Of a DNA stretch of 64,000 nt, positions 22,055 to 34,746 are shown piece by piece; within the stretch, counting starts at the first letter, position 1, and each line of letters starts with the position of its first letter. Origin of the DNA: Rhipidocladum racemiflorum (taxonomy: Eukaryota > Streptophyta > Magnoliopsida > Poales > Poaceae); assembly GCA_036346355.1 (NCBI GenBank), contig CM070591.1, forward strand, positions 19,266,001 to 19,330,000, read 5' to 3'. The notes below the pieces were generated by a model that saw only the letters and a program-made list of their open reading frames with translations, was not told the DNA's origin and did no database searches. The position numbers and the translations under genes are program-made.

Positions 22055-22661
22055 TTTCATTGGTGCATGCTAGGTGTCTGTAGAAATGTGTAGAAGACTA
22101 TATTATTTTCCCTCATCACAAGTTTCAATAGAAATGTCTGATTTACAGTGTTGTGATTTTGTACCATCTTTTGCTGTCAGTGGTTACCTATCGGTTAAAC
22201 AAAGCGTTTGGCAGGTTTGATTAACGAGCGCTTGCTAGTTCATGTGGTGTAGAAATAGGTGCTAGCCTGTGTGCAACCTTTACATTTGCCTAAAATGGAG
22301 GGTAGGAATTCTTTATGTTGATCCTATGTTGAAGGATATAATTTTGGTTGCCCAGTAACTTGAATGTATTCATTGATATACACTGAACTGTTAAATGTGA
22401 TAGGTTCTAGCTAATTTCCGATGTCTATTCTATAGAAAGTAGCAGGAGAATGTTGCGTGATTAGTAGTTTGTATCTTGCTAACATGACTACAAAAAAAAT
22501 GCTATTAGATGTTCTTGGTTTGTTCTATCTCTTTATCATTCTTATTATGTCTAAGAGTTGTTCCTATTTATAGACTGTCATTCACACAACCATTTAATCA
22601 GGCTATCGATTATCTTTATGGCTCGCATGATGTTCACATAACATTTAATGGTATGCACATT
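22055..22661. other. Unassigned A+T-rich segment inside the LTR
   Basis: Sequence resemblance to the LTRs at 36115 and 41022 stops near 22055. The rest, with the continuation at 26287-26560, is A+T-rich with no long open frame. It looks more like intron or intergenic DNA than LTR. I cannot identify termini or a source. Confidence 0.4.
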
Positions 22662-25600
22662 TGTCGGGACCCGAATTTGCAAATCCGGACCCTCTGTGTA
22701 TTCAGCACTAGTCCAGGAACACGCTAGTGCACATAGTCTCAAGATTGGTAAATATCACAATCATACTCAACGAAATAATAAGGTACTTTAATTAGTTAAC
22801 CAAGCTGGTTGCTCGACCTTAAGGTCAAGTTACAAATATACGCCACGCAGGGCGTAAACTCATTAAAAGAGAAATAACAGCAGCGGAAAATAAGATAACT
22901 TCTTGTCGCCATCCAGTATACCACAGGCAACTGATTGGGCTCGCTCCCTAGTTAGACGGCTCCTCCTGGTACTCTTCCTCCAAAGTTGGCGTCGACTCCT
23001 CTTCAACTGATGTTGTTTTGTGGCAAGGGTGAGTACGTGGTACTCAGCAAGTCATGCACAGAATGCAACTAATATACTACATGCATGGTCTATTACAAAG
23101 GAATAGCTCAGGGTATAATTGCAGTAAAACAGCATTTGACAAGTAACATAAGTAGATTCGAAAGCAGTAGAAGTAAGTATAAGATCAATAACTTTTCCAG
23201 GAGTTAAATAAACATCTTTCCCTTTCCTAATCCACATTTCCATCAACGTCATTATTAAACCAAACCAAACCTTTCAAGTCCAAGTTGTTTTCAAGAAAGT
23301 CTAACCCTTGACTGTAATTCCTGAGCAATGTCCAATGCCGCGGACACGGCTATTCGAATAGATTTTACACTCTGCAGAGGTTATGCACTTTATCCACAAG
23401 ATACAGCCAAACACCACAAAGGCGAGTGTCCGCAACAAAGTCTTTCGGAAACTTCTAACAGCACAAGCGGGCCTCCCCGGTTATTGCACACTAACCCTTC
23501 CCTTAGCGAAGGCGAAGTTTAGGCCAATCAATCGTTAGATGGGTACTGCCGCAGCCTCAAGACGCTCCCGCATAACTACACAAAAGGTATAGTTGACACC
23601 CCAAGGTCCCACAGGTACGTTATTAGTGACTTAATCAACTAGGTCCGTCCCATTACAGACATGTGGTTGCACGTTTGACTCAGTTCAAAGGCTTGCAAGG
23701 TTAAGTCATTAGGGTGACCAGGGCAAGACAACCCGAAGAACCAAATCAACGTTCCCGGTGCCACAACAGGCCCACCCGATCATTCTTGCCACATGCCCCA
23801 GTCGAAAACAAGTTATCAAACCCCCAGTTGTTTACCACGCACAACGTGCCATCAATATCGTCATCAATAACACATGACACTTCTCAAAAACAGGTTCCAT
23901 ATCTCATTAAGTCAAGGTTGTCATGTATTTGTCAAAAACATGTTACGTGGCAAGGCTAAGCTTACTACATCGGTCTAATTACCCATGCTGGCAATTTAAT
24001 AAAGCCCAACTAAAAATCCACAACTAGGGTGACAAGGGGTCATGGCACATAAATAATAATCAAGGTGTCAGTGCAAAGTTGGCATTTAACTAATTTCCCC
24101 AAACTTAATTAAAGCATTTGCCAATTAAGCTAGCATGCAATAAATTAAATCAAAATAATTTCAAAATGGGATCAACATGGTCAAAGCACAACTTGCCTTC
24201 AAAGAGTACTTGTTCTTGGTCTTGAGCTGGCTCCTCGGTCAACACTTCACCTTCGAAGCCTTCGGGCACTTCAACATCTACTCGTAACGCGTGCAAATAA
24301 CAATCAATAAATAAAATAGTACACAAGAGTGTTCAAAAGTTCAAATAAACTTCATAAACAGAGAGCACATTTTTATAAATTTTTAGAAATTGGAATCGTC
24401 CAAATCGGAGTTAAAATGCAAAAGTTATAATCGTTTAAAGTTTAAAGAAACCATTAATTAAATATAAACAAAAAAATATTCATAATCAAAAATTAATTAA
24501 AATTCATATTTGAGTAGGTCTCATTTTTATGAAAATTTAGAAATTTGAATCACCCAAATCAGAGTTGAAACGCAAAAGTTATAAGCGTTTGAAGTTTGAA
24601 TCTATATTTAAAATCAATAAACCGAATTAAATAAATAATTTCTTTTTCGGAAAATGATTTATTGCGTCAGCATGACACGTAGACCAATCAGAGGCCGCCA
24701 CGTCGCCTTGGGTCCATGGACCCGGCGCACGGCTCGGCTCGGTCCACCATGGACCCGGTCCACGACACGTGTGCCTTTGACAGGTGGGCCCCTCGAGTGA
24801 CGTCAATGCACGGCTCGGCCGAGGGCTTTGACAGCTGGGCCCCACCGTGACGTCAGCATGACGTCACGGTTGATCTCATGGTGCGGTTCGGCGGTCACTG
24901 ACGTGCGGGTCCCACGCTGACGTCACGTGCTGACATCAGCGGCGACCGGGGCTGATCGCGCTGACCGCGACGGTCAGACTTCTGGCCACGTGGCTCGATC
25001 TGGGCCGTTGATTTGAAAATCAACGGTCCAGATCAGATCTAACCTCACGCGTTTGGAAAACAACGCGGTTGATCTGGAACGTTCGATCTGATCGGACGGT
25101 CAAGATCCGATCTAAAGCTAAAACATGGGTTAACCCTAGCCGTACGATCTAGATCTAACGGCTGAGATCTATCCAAGCATGGTGCAGTTACGGCTACGTG
25201 GCACGATCTAAGCCGTTGGATCTAGATCCAACGGTTGGAAACAGATCTAAAAACTAAAACGTGAAAATTACTCGGGGATGACGTGGACGAATCTGGGCCC
25301 TCGGATCTTGATCGGACGGTGGAGAGCTTCGAGAGGCAGCGATGGCGTCTTGCGGCGCTAGCAGACCGGAGTTGGGGACGACGACCACGGCAACGGCGCT
25401 GCGGGGCTCCTCCAGCGAAGTGAGTGGTAGTCTCCGACGCGTCTCGTCCTTGCGGTTCCGGATCTGGGCTCGGTGGCGGCAGAGGACGGCGGACGGCGAC
25501 GGAAACAACGGAGAACCGCGGCGGAAGCCTAAACCAACTACGGCGAGCGATTGCGGCGCAACCACGGCGGCTCAGGCGTGATGGACTAGGGCTACGGGTG

Positions 25601-26286
25601 CGCAATGAAACGGAGAACACGATGGCGGCGGCGGCGCAATAAATAGGGGCCTCGGCTTCCGTGAATCTCGCGGAGACCGAGGTCCACCCGGCTGCGGCGG
25701 CGGAATCCGAATCCAATTCGGATTCGGTGACGTGGCTCAACGTGGACCGTTGGATCAAGATCCAACGGGCATGGGGTTTGGGCTCGGGTCCGGCTCGGTG
25801 TCCTGGCTGGCTCGGTCGGAGTCGGGCTCGAGTGACGTGGCGCAATCGTGGCCGTTGGATTTCGATCCAACGGTCATGCGGTTAGGGTTAGGTTGGGCTC
25901 GGTGTCCTGGCTGGCTCAAACGCGGCTCGGGTCGGGCTCGAGTCCGACTCGGGTTCGGGCTCGGTCGGATGAACAGTGCAAACCTGATCGATTTTTTCAG
26001 CGATTAAATATTCAAATTAATTCCCAGAAATTCATTTAATTCATTAAAAATAGCAAAACACTCAGAAAAATTCCAGAAAAATTCTAGAAAATATTTTGGA
26101 ACATTTTGGACTCAAATAAATTATTTCTAGCAAAAATTTATTTGTAAAATTAAATTCTTTAATTATTTCAAAAGGGGAATAAATTCAAATAAATTCCAAA
26201 TAAATCCCAGAAAATTCCAAAAATTCACAAAAGTGCCAAATCTCATTTAAATTAATTAAAAGCAAAAATTGGGGTGATACAACATT
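22657..26286 (-). mobile_element. Solo LTR (3620 bp) of the chromovirus family, ACATT target duplication
   Basis: The LTR body is 22662-26281. On the plus strand it begins TGTCGGGACCCG and ends GGTGATACA. ACATT is present at both 22657-22661 and 26282-26286, a perfect 5-bp duplication. Read on the minus strand it starts TGTATCACCCCAATTTTTGC, matching the start of the LTR at 62667 (TGTAACACCCCAAAATTTTGC). The 25000-25900 part has a series of 22-bp palindromes. No coding region lies within it. The length fits the long LTRs of Del/Tekay-type chromoviruses, whose pol is present at 59946-62630. Confidence 0.94.
25005..25873. repeat. Series of near-identical 22-bp palindromes
   Basis: Clear palindromes are CCGTTGATTT/AAATCAACGG at 25005-25026, CCGTTGGATC/GATCCAACGG at 25213-25234 and 25747-25768, and CCGTTGGAT/ATCCAACGG at 25852-25873. 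Imperfect members lie near 25072, 25142 and 25304. All have arms of 9-10 bp around a 2-4 base centre. Confidence 0.9.
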
Positions 26287-27079
26287 CTCATGCCTAATCA
26301 AATTAGTCTGCTCTTTGCTTCACCAAAGCTCTTAAGCTTCCGAACTAGACAATAACAATTAAGATTTTAAATTTAGAGATTTCTTGGGTTGGGTGGCGTG
26401 ATGTGGTAACCTTGGATTACCTTACGTTGGGGGGAATCTTTTGTGATCGAGGTGTGTAAGGTCCAAAAGATTTACCTCCTGTGAAATGTGAGTAGTTTGT
26501 ATATATTTTTAGCTGGTTAAATGAACTTTGAGTATGATGTTATCTCTCTAGGGTTGGAGGTTTCTAATACCGCAAACGGGCCGTCAGTTTATTCCCGAGG
26601 TTAAAGGCAAAGTACCTTACGTTGAGCGTTGTAAATAGATTATTGCTTGTTATGCTTACAAGTGCATCAATTAAGAAATTACACTAATATGAATTTCGGA
26701 AATTTCTGTATGAGTATTGTCTAATTATTTAAACTATGTGGTTCGCCTCATTATTCTGATGCTACACGTGTATAAATATATTGACTGTGCTAATAAATAT
26801 GCTTATAATTGGGAATAAGTCTAAAATGATGAATTTGTGACGATGGTCGCAAGTATATGTTAAGCGATGTTGATGCATGATATATATAGTTAAGTGGTTC
26901 ATTATTCGGTGATTGTTCGTATAGCACGGTTGGGTGTTTGTTTTCCATAGTCGTGTGATGTAAATTTGGTGCCAATTGTGCTAAGGGATGATATATTGTA
27001 AAGGTATGATGGTGGAAGCATTATTGTATCATTTGCATTCATGTGCATAGGAGTCAGGTTGGACACAGTCATATAACTA

Positions 27080-27591
27080 GTCCGGAGCAGGGTTCAAATT
27101 CTCGCCGAAATCCCGTGAAATCTCGGCGAAATTTCGGTTTTCGGACCCCCCGAGTTCCATATTCCCGGTGAAATTAAAGAAATCATAAAAAAAATTAAAA
27201 GTGCTATAGTACCTTATAATTTCAGCGAAATTTCGGTGAAATGGATCGAAATCTCGGTTTTTTGATCGAAATTTGACCAAAATTTGACCGAATTTGACCG
27301 GATTGGATTCTTCAAGGCATTTTCCATGTTTGACCAAAATTTCAAAAAAATTTGACGTCGTTTGAACCATTTTCCGTTTAGTTGAATTTTACCGAAATCT
27401 CGGTTATTCTCGGCGAAATTTCGGTTTTTGAACCGAAATCTCGGTAATTTCGGTTTAAAAAATCGGATTCAAATTTTGTTTTTTGAATTTCGTTCGGATT
27501 TCGTCCGAAATAACGAGATCTCGGCGAAAAATCGGATTTCGGTCGTTGACGAGATTTGCCCTAAAATGAAATATTTAACCCTGGTCTGGAG
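27080..27591. mobile_element. hAT-like MITE (496 bp) with 8-bp target duplication
   Basis: The element body 27088-27583 starts CAGGGTTCAAAT and ends ATTTAACCCTG, which are terminal inverted repeats with one extra base. It is flanked by GTCCGGAG (27080-27087) and GTCTGGAG (27584-27591), an 8-bp duplication with one difference. CAGGG termini and 8-bp duplications are the hallmark of the hAT superfamily. The inside is dense in CGAAATTTCGG-type repeats and has no transposase. It lies in the LTR at 21349-28674 and is younger than that LTR. Confidence 0.88.
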
Positions 27592-28674
27592 TGCCATGGG
27601 CCCGGTCGGTGAGAAAGTTATATGACTCCACCCGAGTGCTCCGAAAAGTCCTACAACGGGACGGACCACAGGAGTGGAGAACCCTGTAGGGACTCCACGG
27701 GAGTGGAGGATTTGCCCCCGTCCTAGGTGTGGCATCGACGGGTACACACCTAGCTATACCGGTATGAGCTTAGAAGAAAAGACGCATCTTGCACTGCATT
27801 TGTGTTGCATGGTTTTCTAATGCTTATGTGTATTTAGTTTGAAGGTGTGCATATGAGCATGGAAGTATAAATGCATTCCATAGCATCGCAGAGTGAGTGA
27901 TGGTCACATGTTGCCTGTGATAATTTGTGTGTATTACGATTTCTGTCTGATGCATTGCATGGTAATGCTCTTGATTAATTGCAATTGATGTCCTTAATGC
28001 TGAGGATGATTTACAGGTTAAGAATGGGTTGAGTTATGGACTCGTTCAAGGTGGTCCAATGAGATATGCGACTTAAGTGAGCAATGTAGTTGAAGGGTCA
28101 TTACGGTGATTTCCTTGTTTTCTGTATTTTTGTAGTTTGACATGAGAGGTATGAGCGTGTTATTGTTTTAAAATGTGTTAATTGTTATTGTCTTTGTTCC
28201 TTTTTGCTGTACTTGGCTGAGTCTTCGACTCACACTTGTTTGTGTATTGTGTGTAGGTTCCTTGGAGCTGACATGCATGGATGGGACTAGTAGCACGAAC
28301 TCGTTTCACTTCACCTCAAATTCACATTAACTTATCGCTTCTAAATTTATTGAATTCATGTATTGTAATAACTTTGTTGTGATTGTTATGAGCTCTTGAT
28401 GTTAAGGATTGATAGTTGCTCGAAGACCATGACCCTTTGTGTGTGCTTAGCGGGTCATGATGGTTAAATGTTATTTGTTGTTTCAAATTGTTAATTGTAA
28501 TCTCTTTGTCTGCTGAGTGGATGTCCTAGTTTTAGGGGAGGTGCTACCGAAATTTCTTGTGATTTCGGTAACTTGGTATTATTTGGCTTGCTTTGCTAAT
28601 TTATTCTAGTATCTTGTGTAAGTTGATGGTTGGGGGCGTAACATTCAGGGCACGTGCGGTGCCGGGGTGTTACA

Positions 28675-30267
28675 ACGACTAAGAAGGTTTAGAATGTTTT
28701 ATTTGATGAACTTCTATAGCAAGGAGATGGTGTAAAATACTGGAGTGTTATGATGTAAAATACTGTCTATGTTGCTATTGGTCAGTTAATATTGTGGGTC
28801 AACAAAATGAATTAATCTATGTGTAATCAAAGAATGAGGATGTATGAAATGATTGTATTGATTCTTGGGTTTTCTCATTGACAAATGTTTGTCTTAAGGC
28901 TTGATTAATGAAATAGGTCTTGTGGAGATGATATCGAGTTGTTAGAACTATTTATTGTTGAATGACTTAGGGGATACTAAAATGTTAGCCTAGGGGTTGT
29001 ATGAAGGTTATTTGTTGATTTTGCCGAAATAAATGTTGAAGAGATATGTATTAAGCTTGGAATAGACAGTTGTATGATTGATGGATCATTATGGTGCGTA
29101 GACTAAAAGAAAATGTTGACATGCATCTTATGTTGAATTAACTGTTAAGTAAATTGTGCCGAAGAAGTGATGACGTGGTTCTCCTTGTTGATTGTCATGA
29201 GATAGACTTAGTCAGGGTTTGATGATAATATGACCAGCGATGGTTATATGAATAAGAGAAGGTAATTAAGGAAGATTAGGTTTTGTAACTCATGTTCAAA
29301 TCTGTTGGGTTTTTCAGGTTACCTTTGATAAATATGCAATCTTTAATGGCAAGAGTATTGGAATACTAGAAATGGTGGGATTCGAGTTGAACCTTCTTTT
29401 AAGGGATTACAGATTCAATTGATCGTATGATCTTTTGGGGATGTTTGCCTTTTGGTTAAGGCGTTCTAATTAGTGTGCACTAGAACTCCCCTGATCAAGT
29501 TGCATTCTGGTCAAGTTGCGGACCTGGCTTTGATAATTGAAAATGAGGATGAAAGAGAAATTTTGAAATAATCGGTTGATGGATTTCGGGATACCTTATC
29601 TCGTTGAACCATGCCAATCTTTGATCTTGGCTAAGTTATTTAGCTTATGTTATGAATATAGGATTTACACTCAAATGTGTATGGGTGGATCGCGCTCCTT
29701 AGCATGCAAATCGATGTATCCTTGGAATCAATATTTAAAGGAAACAAACAGACATATGGAATATGTTGGGAGCTGTTGAGTTGAAAATATTTGTAAACTC
29801 TATTATGATTAGAGTTGGATTTAATGAAAATGTGTGTGGTATTTGTGAGTGTTTCAAATGTGAATCTTATGACTGTTTCATAATTGCTTTCTGCTGGTGA
29901 AGTGGTTTCTTTTGGGAATGAGTTTCTCTTTCTCTTAAGAGAAAATGTGATGGTTGTGGGTACAGATGTTTGACTTGAGAATCGGTTTTCTCTTCCAAAA
30001 TGTTGATTTTGGTTAATCGTGAGAGGTTTTGCTTTGGTGAAAAGTGAGCTGGGTTGTTTTTGGTTATTTTGAGAGCTTCTGTCGATGATTTGTGTGGGGG
30101 TTTCTCTTTAATTTGAGTGCTCCCCGATGCAAATGTTATCGCATTAATTTGAAAATGATAAAAGTGGTTTATGTGATGTAAGAGAATTGTATCTCGTTTG
30201 CATTCTAGCCTGGGGTAAGAAGATGAATGTTTATGGTATAGTGTCAGTATAATAAAGATTTATACAC
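28675..30267 (+). mobile_element. Internal region of a second LARD-like element, left part
   Basis: It aligns by eye with 19690-20600 and 53425-54500 (shared phrases near 28686, 28795 and 29150). No gag or pol motif is seen. It starts abruptly after the LTR end at 28674 without a primer-binding site, so its first 1.4 kb or so are missing. Confidence 0.72.
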
Positions 30268-33200
30268 TGTAACATCCCAAAATTTGGGTTTTCAAAAAAT
30301 TTTGGTTTTGTTTAGCTTCCCAAAAATTTCCGTCGATTTTCTCGCGTTTATAAAGCTTGGTTTGAATTTTCTAAAAACTAAAACAATTTAATTTGATTAT
30401 TCTAAATCTCAAATACGTTGTGCTTCAAGAAATTTTCCTGTAATTTTTGAGATATTTCGGAGCTCGTTTGCTATTTATTGGATTTATTCGGAATCGATTT
30501 GTATTAAGTCTTTTATTGAAATTAATTAATTATTTTGAAAAGTTTATATAAAGTTTTGTTGAAAATATTTTATTTGAGTTCAAAATGTCTCAAAATATTT
30601 TCTGGAATTTTTCTAGAATTTTTCTGGTATTTTTATTGCCTCTATTGATTTATTTGAATTTGTGGAATTGTTTTTATTCGAAAAAGATTGGAAATTCTGG
30701 TTTTGGCTTTGGGCTCAATCCTCTCTCTCTTCCTCCGCCGGCCTAGCCGACCGGCCCACGTAGCCGCACCCAGCGCCCACCGCCTCCCGCTTGGGTCAGC
30801 GCCACCGCCCACGCCCACGCCGCGCGCTCACAAGATGGGCCGGCCAGGCCGCCACGTGTTGGCCTCCCGTCGCGCCACGTCAGCCCAATCCGTCTCCTGC
30901 ACGGTAGGTGTTCGTTTAAATGCCTACAAGGCCCGTTTTTGCTCCAAACGCATCCAAATTTTTTTTACTTGACCTAGCCGCCACCCTTAACCCTTGTATA
31001 CCTCGCACACGTCCCCTAGACCTCAGATCAATTTTCTAAAATTCCAAAACCATCCAATGTCGCCTGAACGTCGCCCGACGACGGCCGAACTTTGGAGCCG
31101 CGTCCCGGGCAGCTTGTCGACTTTTTTCGAGATCCGTCTTCGCCATGGTGTGCCACAAGGTACCATATGTTTGCTGTCCAAAATTCAGCCAATTTGGTCC
31201 ACGGGATCAAAAGTTATGGCCGTTTCAATCTCGAATCTTGCCGAGGCCATAACTCCCTCAATTTTTCGAGTTTGACCGTGAAATTTTTTGTGTAGACTCC
31301 TGGGGATGTCCTCTACGTGATGCATATCTTGCCCCACGGTTTCGGCCTCTGGATTTGGTGCAGCAAATTCTTTTCTCCGATCAGACTGCAAACAAACTGC
31401 GTTTCAAACAGCGGCAAACTTCCTCGCGCGTTCCCCGTTGTTCCAGAAGGTGTTTCTTCGAGCCACCTGCGTCACGGTGTGCCTCTTGGTCCCATCTAGC
31501 TCTCGGTCAAATTTCGTTAAGTTCCGATCATTATTCTAGAAGTTATAGCCGTCCAAAGTTTTGATCCGAAACCCGTTAATCGCCAGTTTGTGACTAATCC
31601 GGAAGGGCGCCGCAAAATCCGCCTATACCGTTGAGCTCGTCTCGCCGCGTTCTACACAGTAGACATTCTCCCTTTGCCATCCCATCCTCCGGAATTTTTT
31701 TTATATATTTAGGCCGCCGCTTGCCGTCGTCGCGCTTCGCCTTTTGACGCCGGCTGTTTTAGCTCGCTCCGGCCGTGTTGTCGCGTCCGGTGGGTCGTCA
31801 CTTACTGTTTTGGCGCATCCTTTGTGATCACTTGGTCTCCGTTTGCCGAGAAGCCCGGTGCCGGCTTTAAATCGTTATCTTTTCAACCTAGCCCGTGCCG
31901 CCGGTTCGCGCACCGGTTAACCGTCCTTGGTAGCGTTCTACCGCGGCCATGTCGTGCACCGACGGTCGCTACTTCGCTTCATGAAGTCTCCTATCATTGT
32001 TTGACCGCCGTCGTTAACGCTTCGCCGTTAACGTTCCTCCGTTACCTGTTGCCGTTAACAATCTGCCGTTAACGCTCCGCCGTTACCTGTTGCCGTTAAC
32101 GTTCCACCGTTAACGCTCCGCCGTTAACGTTTCGTCGTTAACGTTCCTCCGTTAACGTTTCACCGTTAACGCTCTGTCGTTAACGCTCCGTCATTAACGT
32201 TCCTCCGTTAACGTTTTGCCGTTAACGCTCCGTCGTTAACGTTCCACCGTTAACATTTCGCCGTTAACGTTCCATCGTTAACGTTTCATCGTTAACGCTT
32301 GGCTCTCTTCGTTTCGTTGTCCTCGCATGCGTGCATTCTTGCACAAACCCTAGTGCGATGCCTTCACCTGTTCTATCATCGTGACGTGAGCCTAGTCTCA
32401 TCGTCATATCATCTTCGAAGCCGAATCAAAACCCTAGCCTAAGACCGGTTCGATGAACTAAGTTCATCGTGAGCCGCGTTGTTATCTTTGCAATCTTTTC
32501 CGTTGTTTCAATCGTGGTAAGACATCTGTTTTGTCTTATCTCGGAAAACCTAACCTGCCATTAACCTAGACTTCCTTCGTGGACTTGGTCGATAGACCAT
32601 TGGCCATGTGCCATAACTTTGTGCCCGATCTAATCTATCCGTCTCTCTGTTGTTTGACTATGTCCATTCGGTCAACAAGAGTCAACTTCGAGAATCAGTT
32701 TAGTTCACTGTGAACTAACATATCCTTATGGACCCGATCTATAGATCGAGAGCCCACATGTCGTTATCTGTCCAATCGAGATAATAACTTCGGAAGAAAT
32801 ATTCTTCGGAATATTATTCTTTCTTTCCCAATTATTAATCTTTCCCTTTTCGGTGTTTTTCCGAAAGCCCGTCCTCTCTTGTCCAATCTTCGATCCAATC
32901 CGTTCAAGTTCCTAAATTCATCCGAGCTGTTGTGCCCAATGCTGTTCGTTCTTAATTTGGAATTTATTTGAATTGTCTTTTGAGTTGTGTTGTATTTGTG
33001 TTTCTTTATCGCTAGACGTGTCGTTCGGAAGTCGTTCGATCAAGTTGAGGATCGAGAAAGTGGAAGTTGAAGCTCGAGGATCAAGGATCAAGGATAAAGA
33101 GTAAAGGACAGTAAAGTTTGCAAGGGCCAGGCAAGTTGTGCTTTGACCATGTTGATCCCATTTTCGAAACTTATGTTGTTTCAAATTATTGCATGCTAGT

Positions 33201-34746
33201 TGGATATAAACTGATTTCAATTAATTTGGGATTAGGTATTTAACCTACTTGTTATTGCCACCTTATCTATAATAGTTGTACGCCATGATTCATTTGTCAC
33301 CCTAGGTTTATTGACTAATAGTTGGTAGCTAATAAATTGCCAACATGGGTTAGATAGAACGTATTAGTCTGCTTAGACCTGCAACGAGTCAGTGCCATCC
33401 TTTTGGAATTACAAATGTCAATATTGATTAATGGAACATGCAATGTATTTTGAAATGGTGTGACGTGTTGCCAACACGATGATGTTGATATGCGGAGGCC
33501 TTAGTGCTTCTTCAAGGATGTTTAGTTGTTGGCATTGTGTTGCGCAATAATCAACTGGGGTGATAAAATGATTTAGACTGGGCAAGTGGCAAGAATGAGC
33601 TGGTGGGCCATGGTTGGCACCGGGGAAATCGTTTTGGTGCTTTGGGTAGTCCTGCCCTAGTCACTCTAAGGACTTAACCTTGCAAGCCTTTGAACTGAGT
33701 CAATCGTACAACCACATGTCTGTAATGGGACGGACCTAGTTGATTAAGTCGCTGATAACTTACTTGTGGTACCTCGGGGTGTCAACTACACCGTTTGTGT
33801 AGCTTGAAGGGGGAGCGTACCAGGGCTGCGGCATGGTACCCATCCAACGGTATGTCAGTCCCATACTTCGCCTTAGCTAAGGGAAGGGATGGTGTAGGGC
33901 AAAAACCGGAGAGGTCCACTTGTGTAGTTCTGAGGCTTAGAAAGACTTTGTTATGATCGCTCAATCGCATACTCTTGTATGGCGATTCACGGCTGACGTG
34001 ATGAGTTGATTGTATCTTGTGGGTAAAGTGTATAACCTCTGCAGAGTGTAAAACCTATTCGAATAGCCGAGTCCACGGTACTGGACAATGCTCGGGGATT
34101 ACAGTCAAGGGTTAGCTTTTCATGAAAATGAACTTGGGTTTGGAGGCTGTTTGCCTGTGGAAAAGTGATAACTGGTTAAGGTTGTGGTATGGTTTACTTG
34201 TGAAATAACTGTGGAATCTATTACTATTATTACTTGTTTTACTGCTTTACAATCTATTATCTTTATTTGTGATTGTTGCTTTCCTGCAAAATAACCATTC
34301 AGCCTGTCATTTGGAATAAGCCATGCATATAGTTATTAGACTTGCATTCTGTGCATGACTTGCTGAGTGCTTTATGTACTCACCCCTTGCAAACAAACAA
34401 TCACCAGTGAGCAAAAGTCTACATCGTCGAAGAAGAAGAAGTTCCGTGAGAAGGCGATTATCTAGGAGTCGAACCCTGTCAGTTGCCTGTGGCGTATTGA
34501 TGGGATTCACCGATGTTCTTCGTTCCGCTGCTGCTTATTTGGAGTTGAAGCCGTCAAGGCCTCACAAATGTAAGGTTGACCTTAAGGTCGTTCAATAGTT
34601 TTATGCTATATTTGTGTTATTTCTCTTTACCGCTGTGTATGATTGTGATATTCATCTATGTTGAGACTGTGTGCACTAGCGTGATCCTGGACTAGTGCTG
34701 AATACACAGAGGGTCCGGATTTGCATATTCGGGTCCCGACATACAC
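30263..34746 (+). mobile_element. Solo LTR (4474 bp) with TACAC target duplication
   Basis: The LTR body is 30268-34741, starting TGTAACATCCC and ending CGGGTCCCGACA. TACAC lies at 30263-30267 and 34742-34746. The last 1.1 kb match the inverted 22662-23800 region, so it is a relative of that LTR, but its middle is different and lacks the 22-bp palindromes. It carries a 14-bp minisatellite at 32013-32300. There is no coding region. Confidence 0.94.
32013..32300. repeat. 14-bp minisatellite with GTTAAC core, about 20 units
   Basis: Units follow the pattern GTTAACGYTYCRYC, with two 13-bp GTTACCTGTTGCC variants near the start. Most contain the palindrome CGTTAACG. The array is not present in the related LTRs at 22662 and 62667. 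Confidence 0.93.

Larger units (their letters stand above)
21349..28674 (+). repeat. 3' LTR of the LARD-like element, interrupted twice
   Basis: It starts TGTAATATCGCG right after the polypurine tract and ends GCCGGGGTGTTACA. It is interrupted by a solo LTR (22662-26281) and a hAT-like MITE (27088-27583). The stretch 22055-22661 plus 26287-26560 has no counterpart in the sister LTRs and may be another insertion. No primer-binding site follows the end. Confidence 0.85.

Noticed and set aside
23714..23959. 81-residue frame identical in translation at 58727-58972
   Set aside because: The identity reflects two copies of one LTR. The DNA around it is equally conserved and there is no coding signature.
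25005..25873. Regularly spaced palindromes considered as a CRISPR-like array
   Set aside because: Spacing is irregular, the repeats are palindromes in a plant LTR, and no cas-like gene is present.
25222..25885. A 207-residue minus-strand frame and plus-strand counterparts in G+C-rich DNA
   Set aside because: It lies wholly inside the solo LTR 22662-26281 and is rich in Arg, Ser and Pro from palindromes and GC content. No domain is seen.
32013..32300. GTTAAC array considered as a centromere or telomere repeat
   Set aside because: The unit is 14 bp and confined to one solo LTR. It does not match the plant telomere repeat TTTAGGG or a satellite-length monomer.
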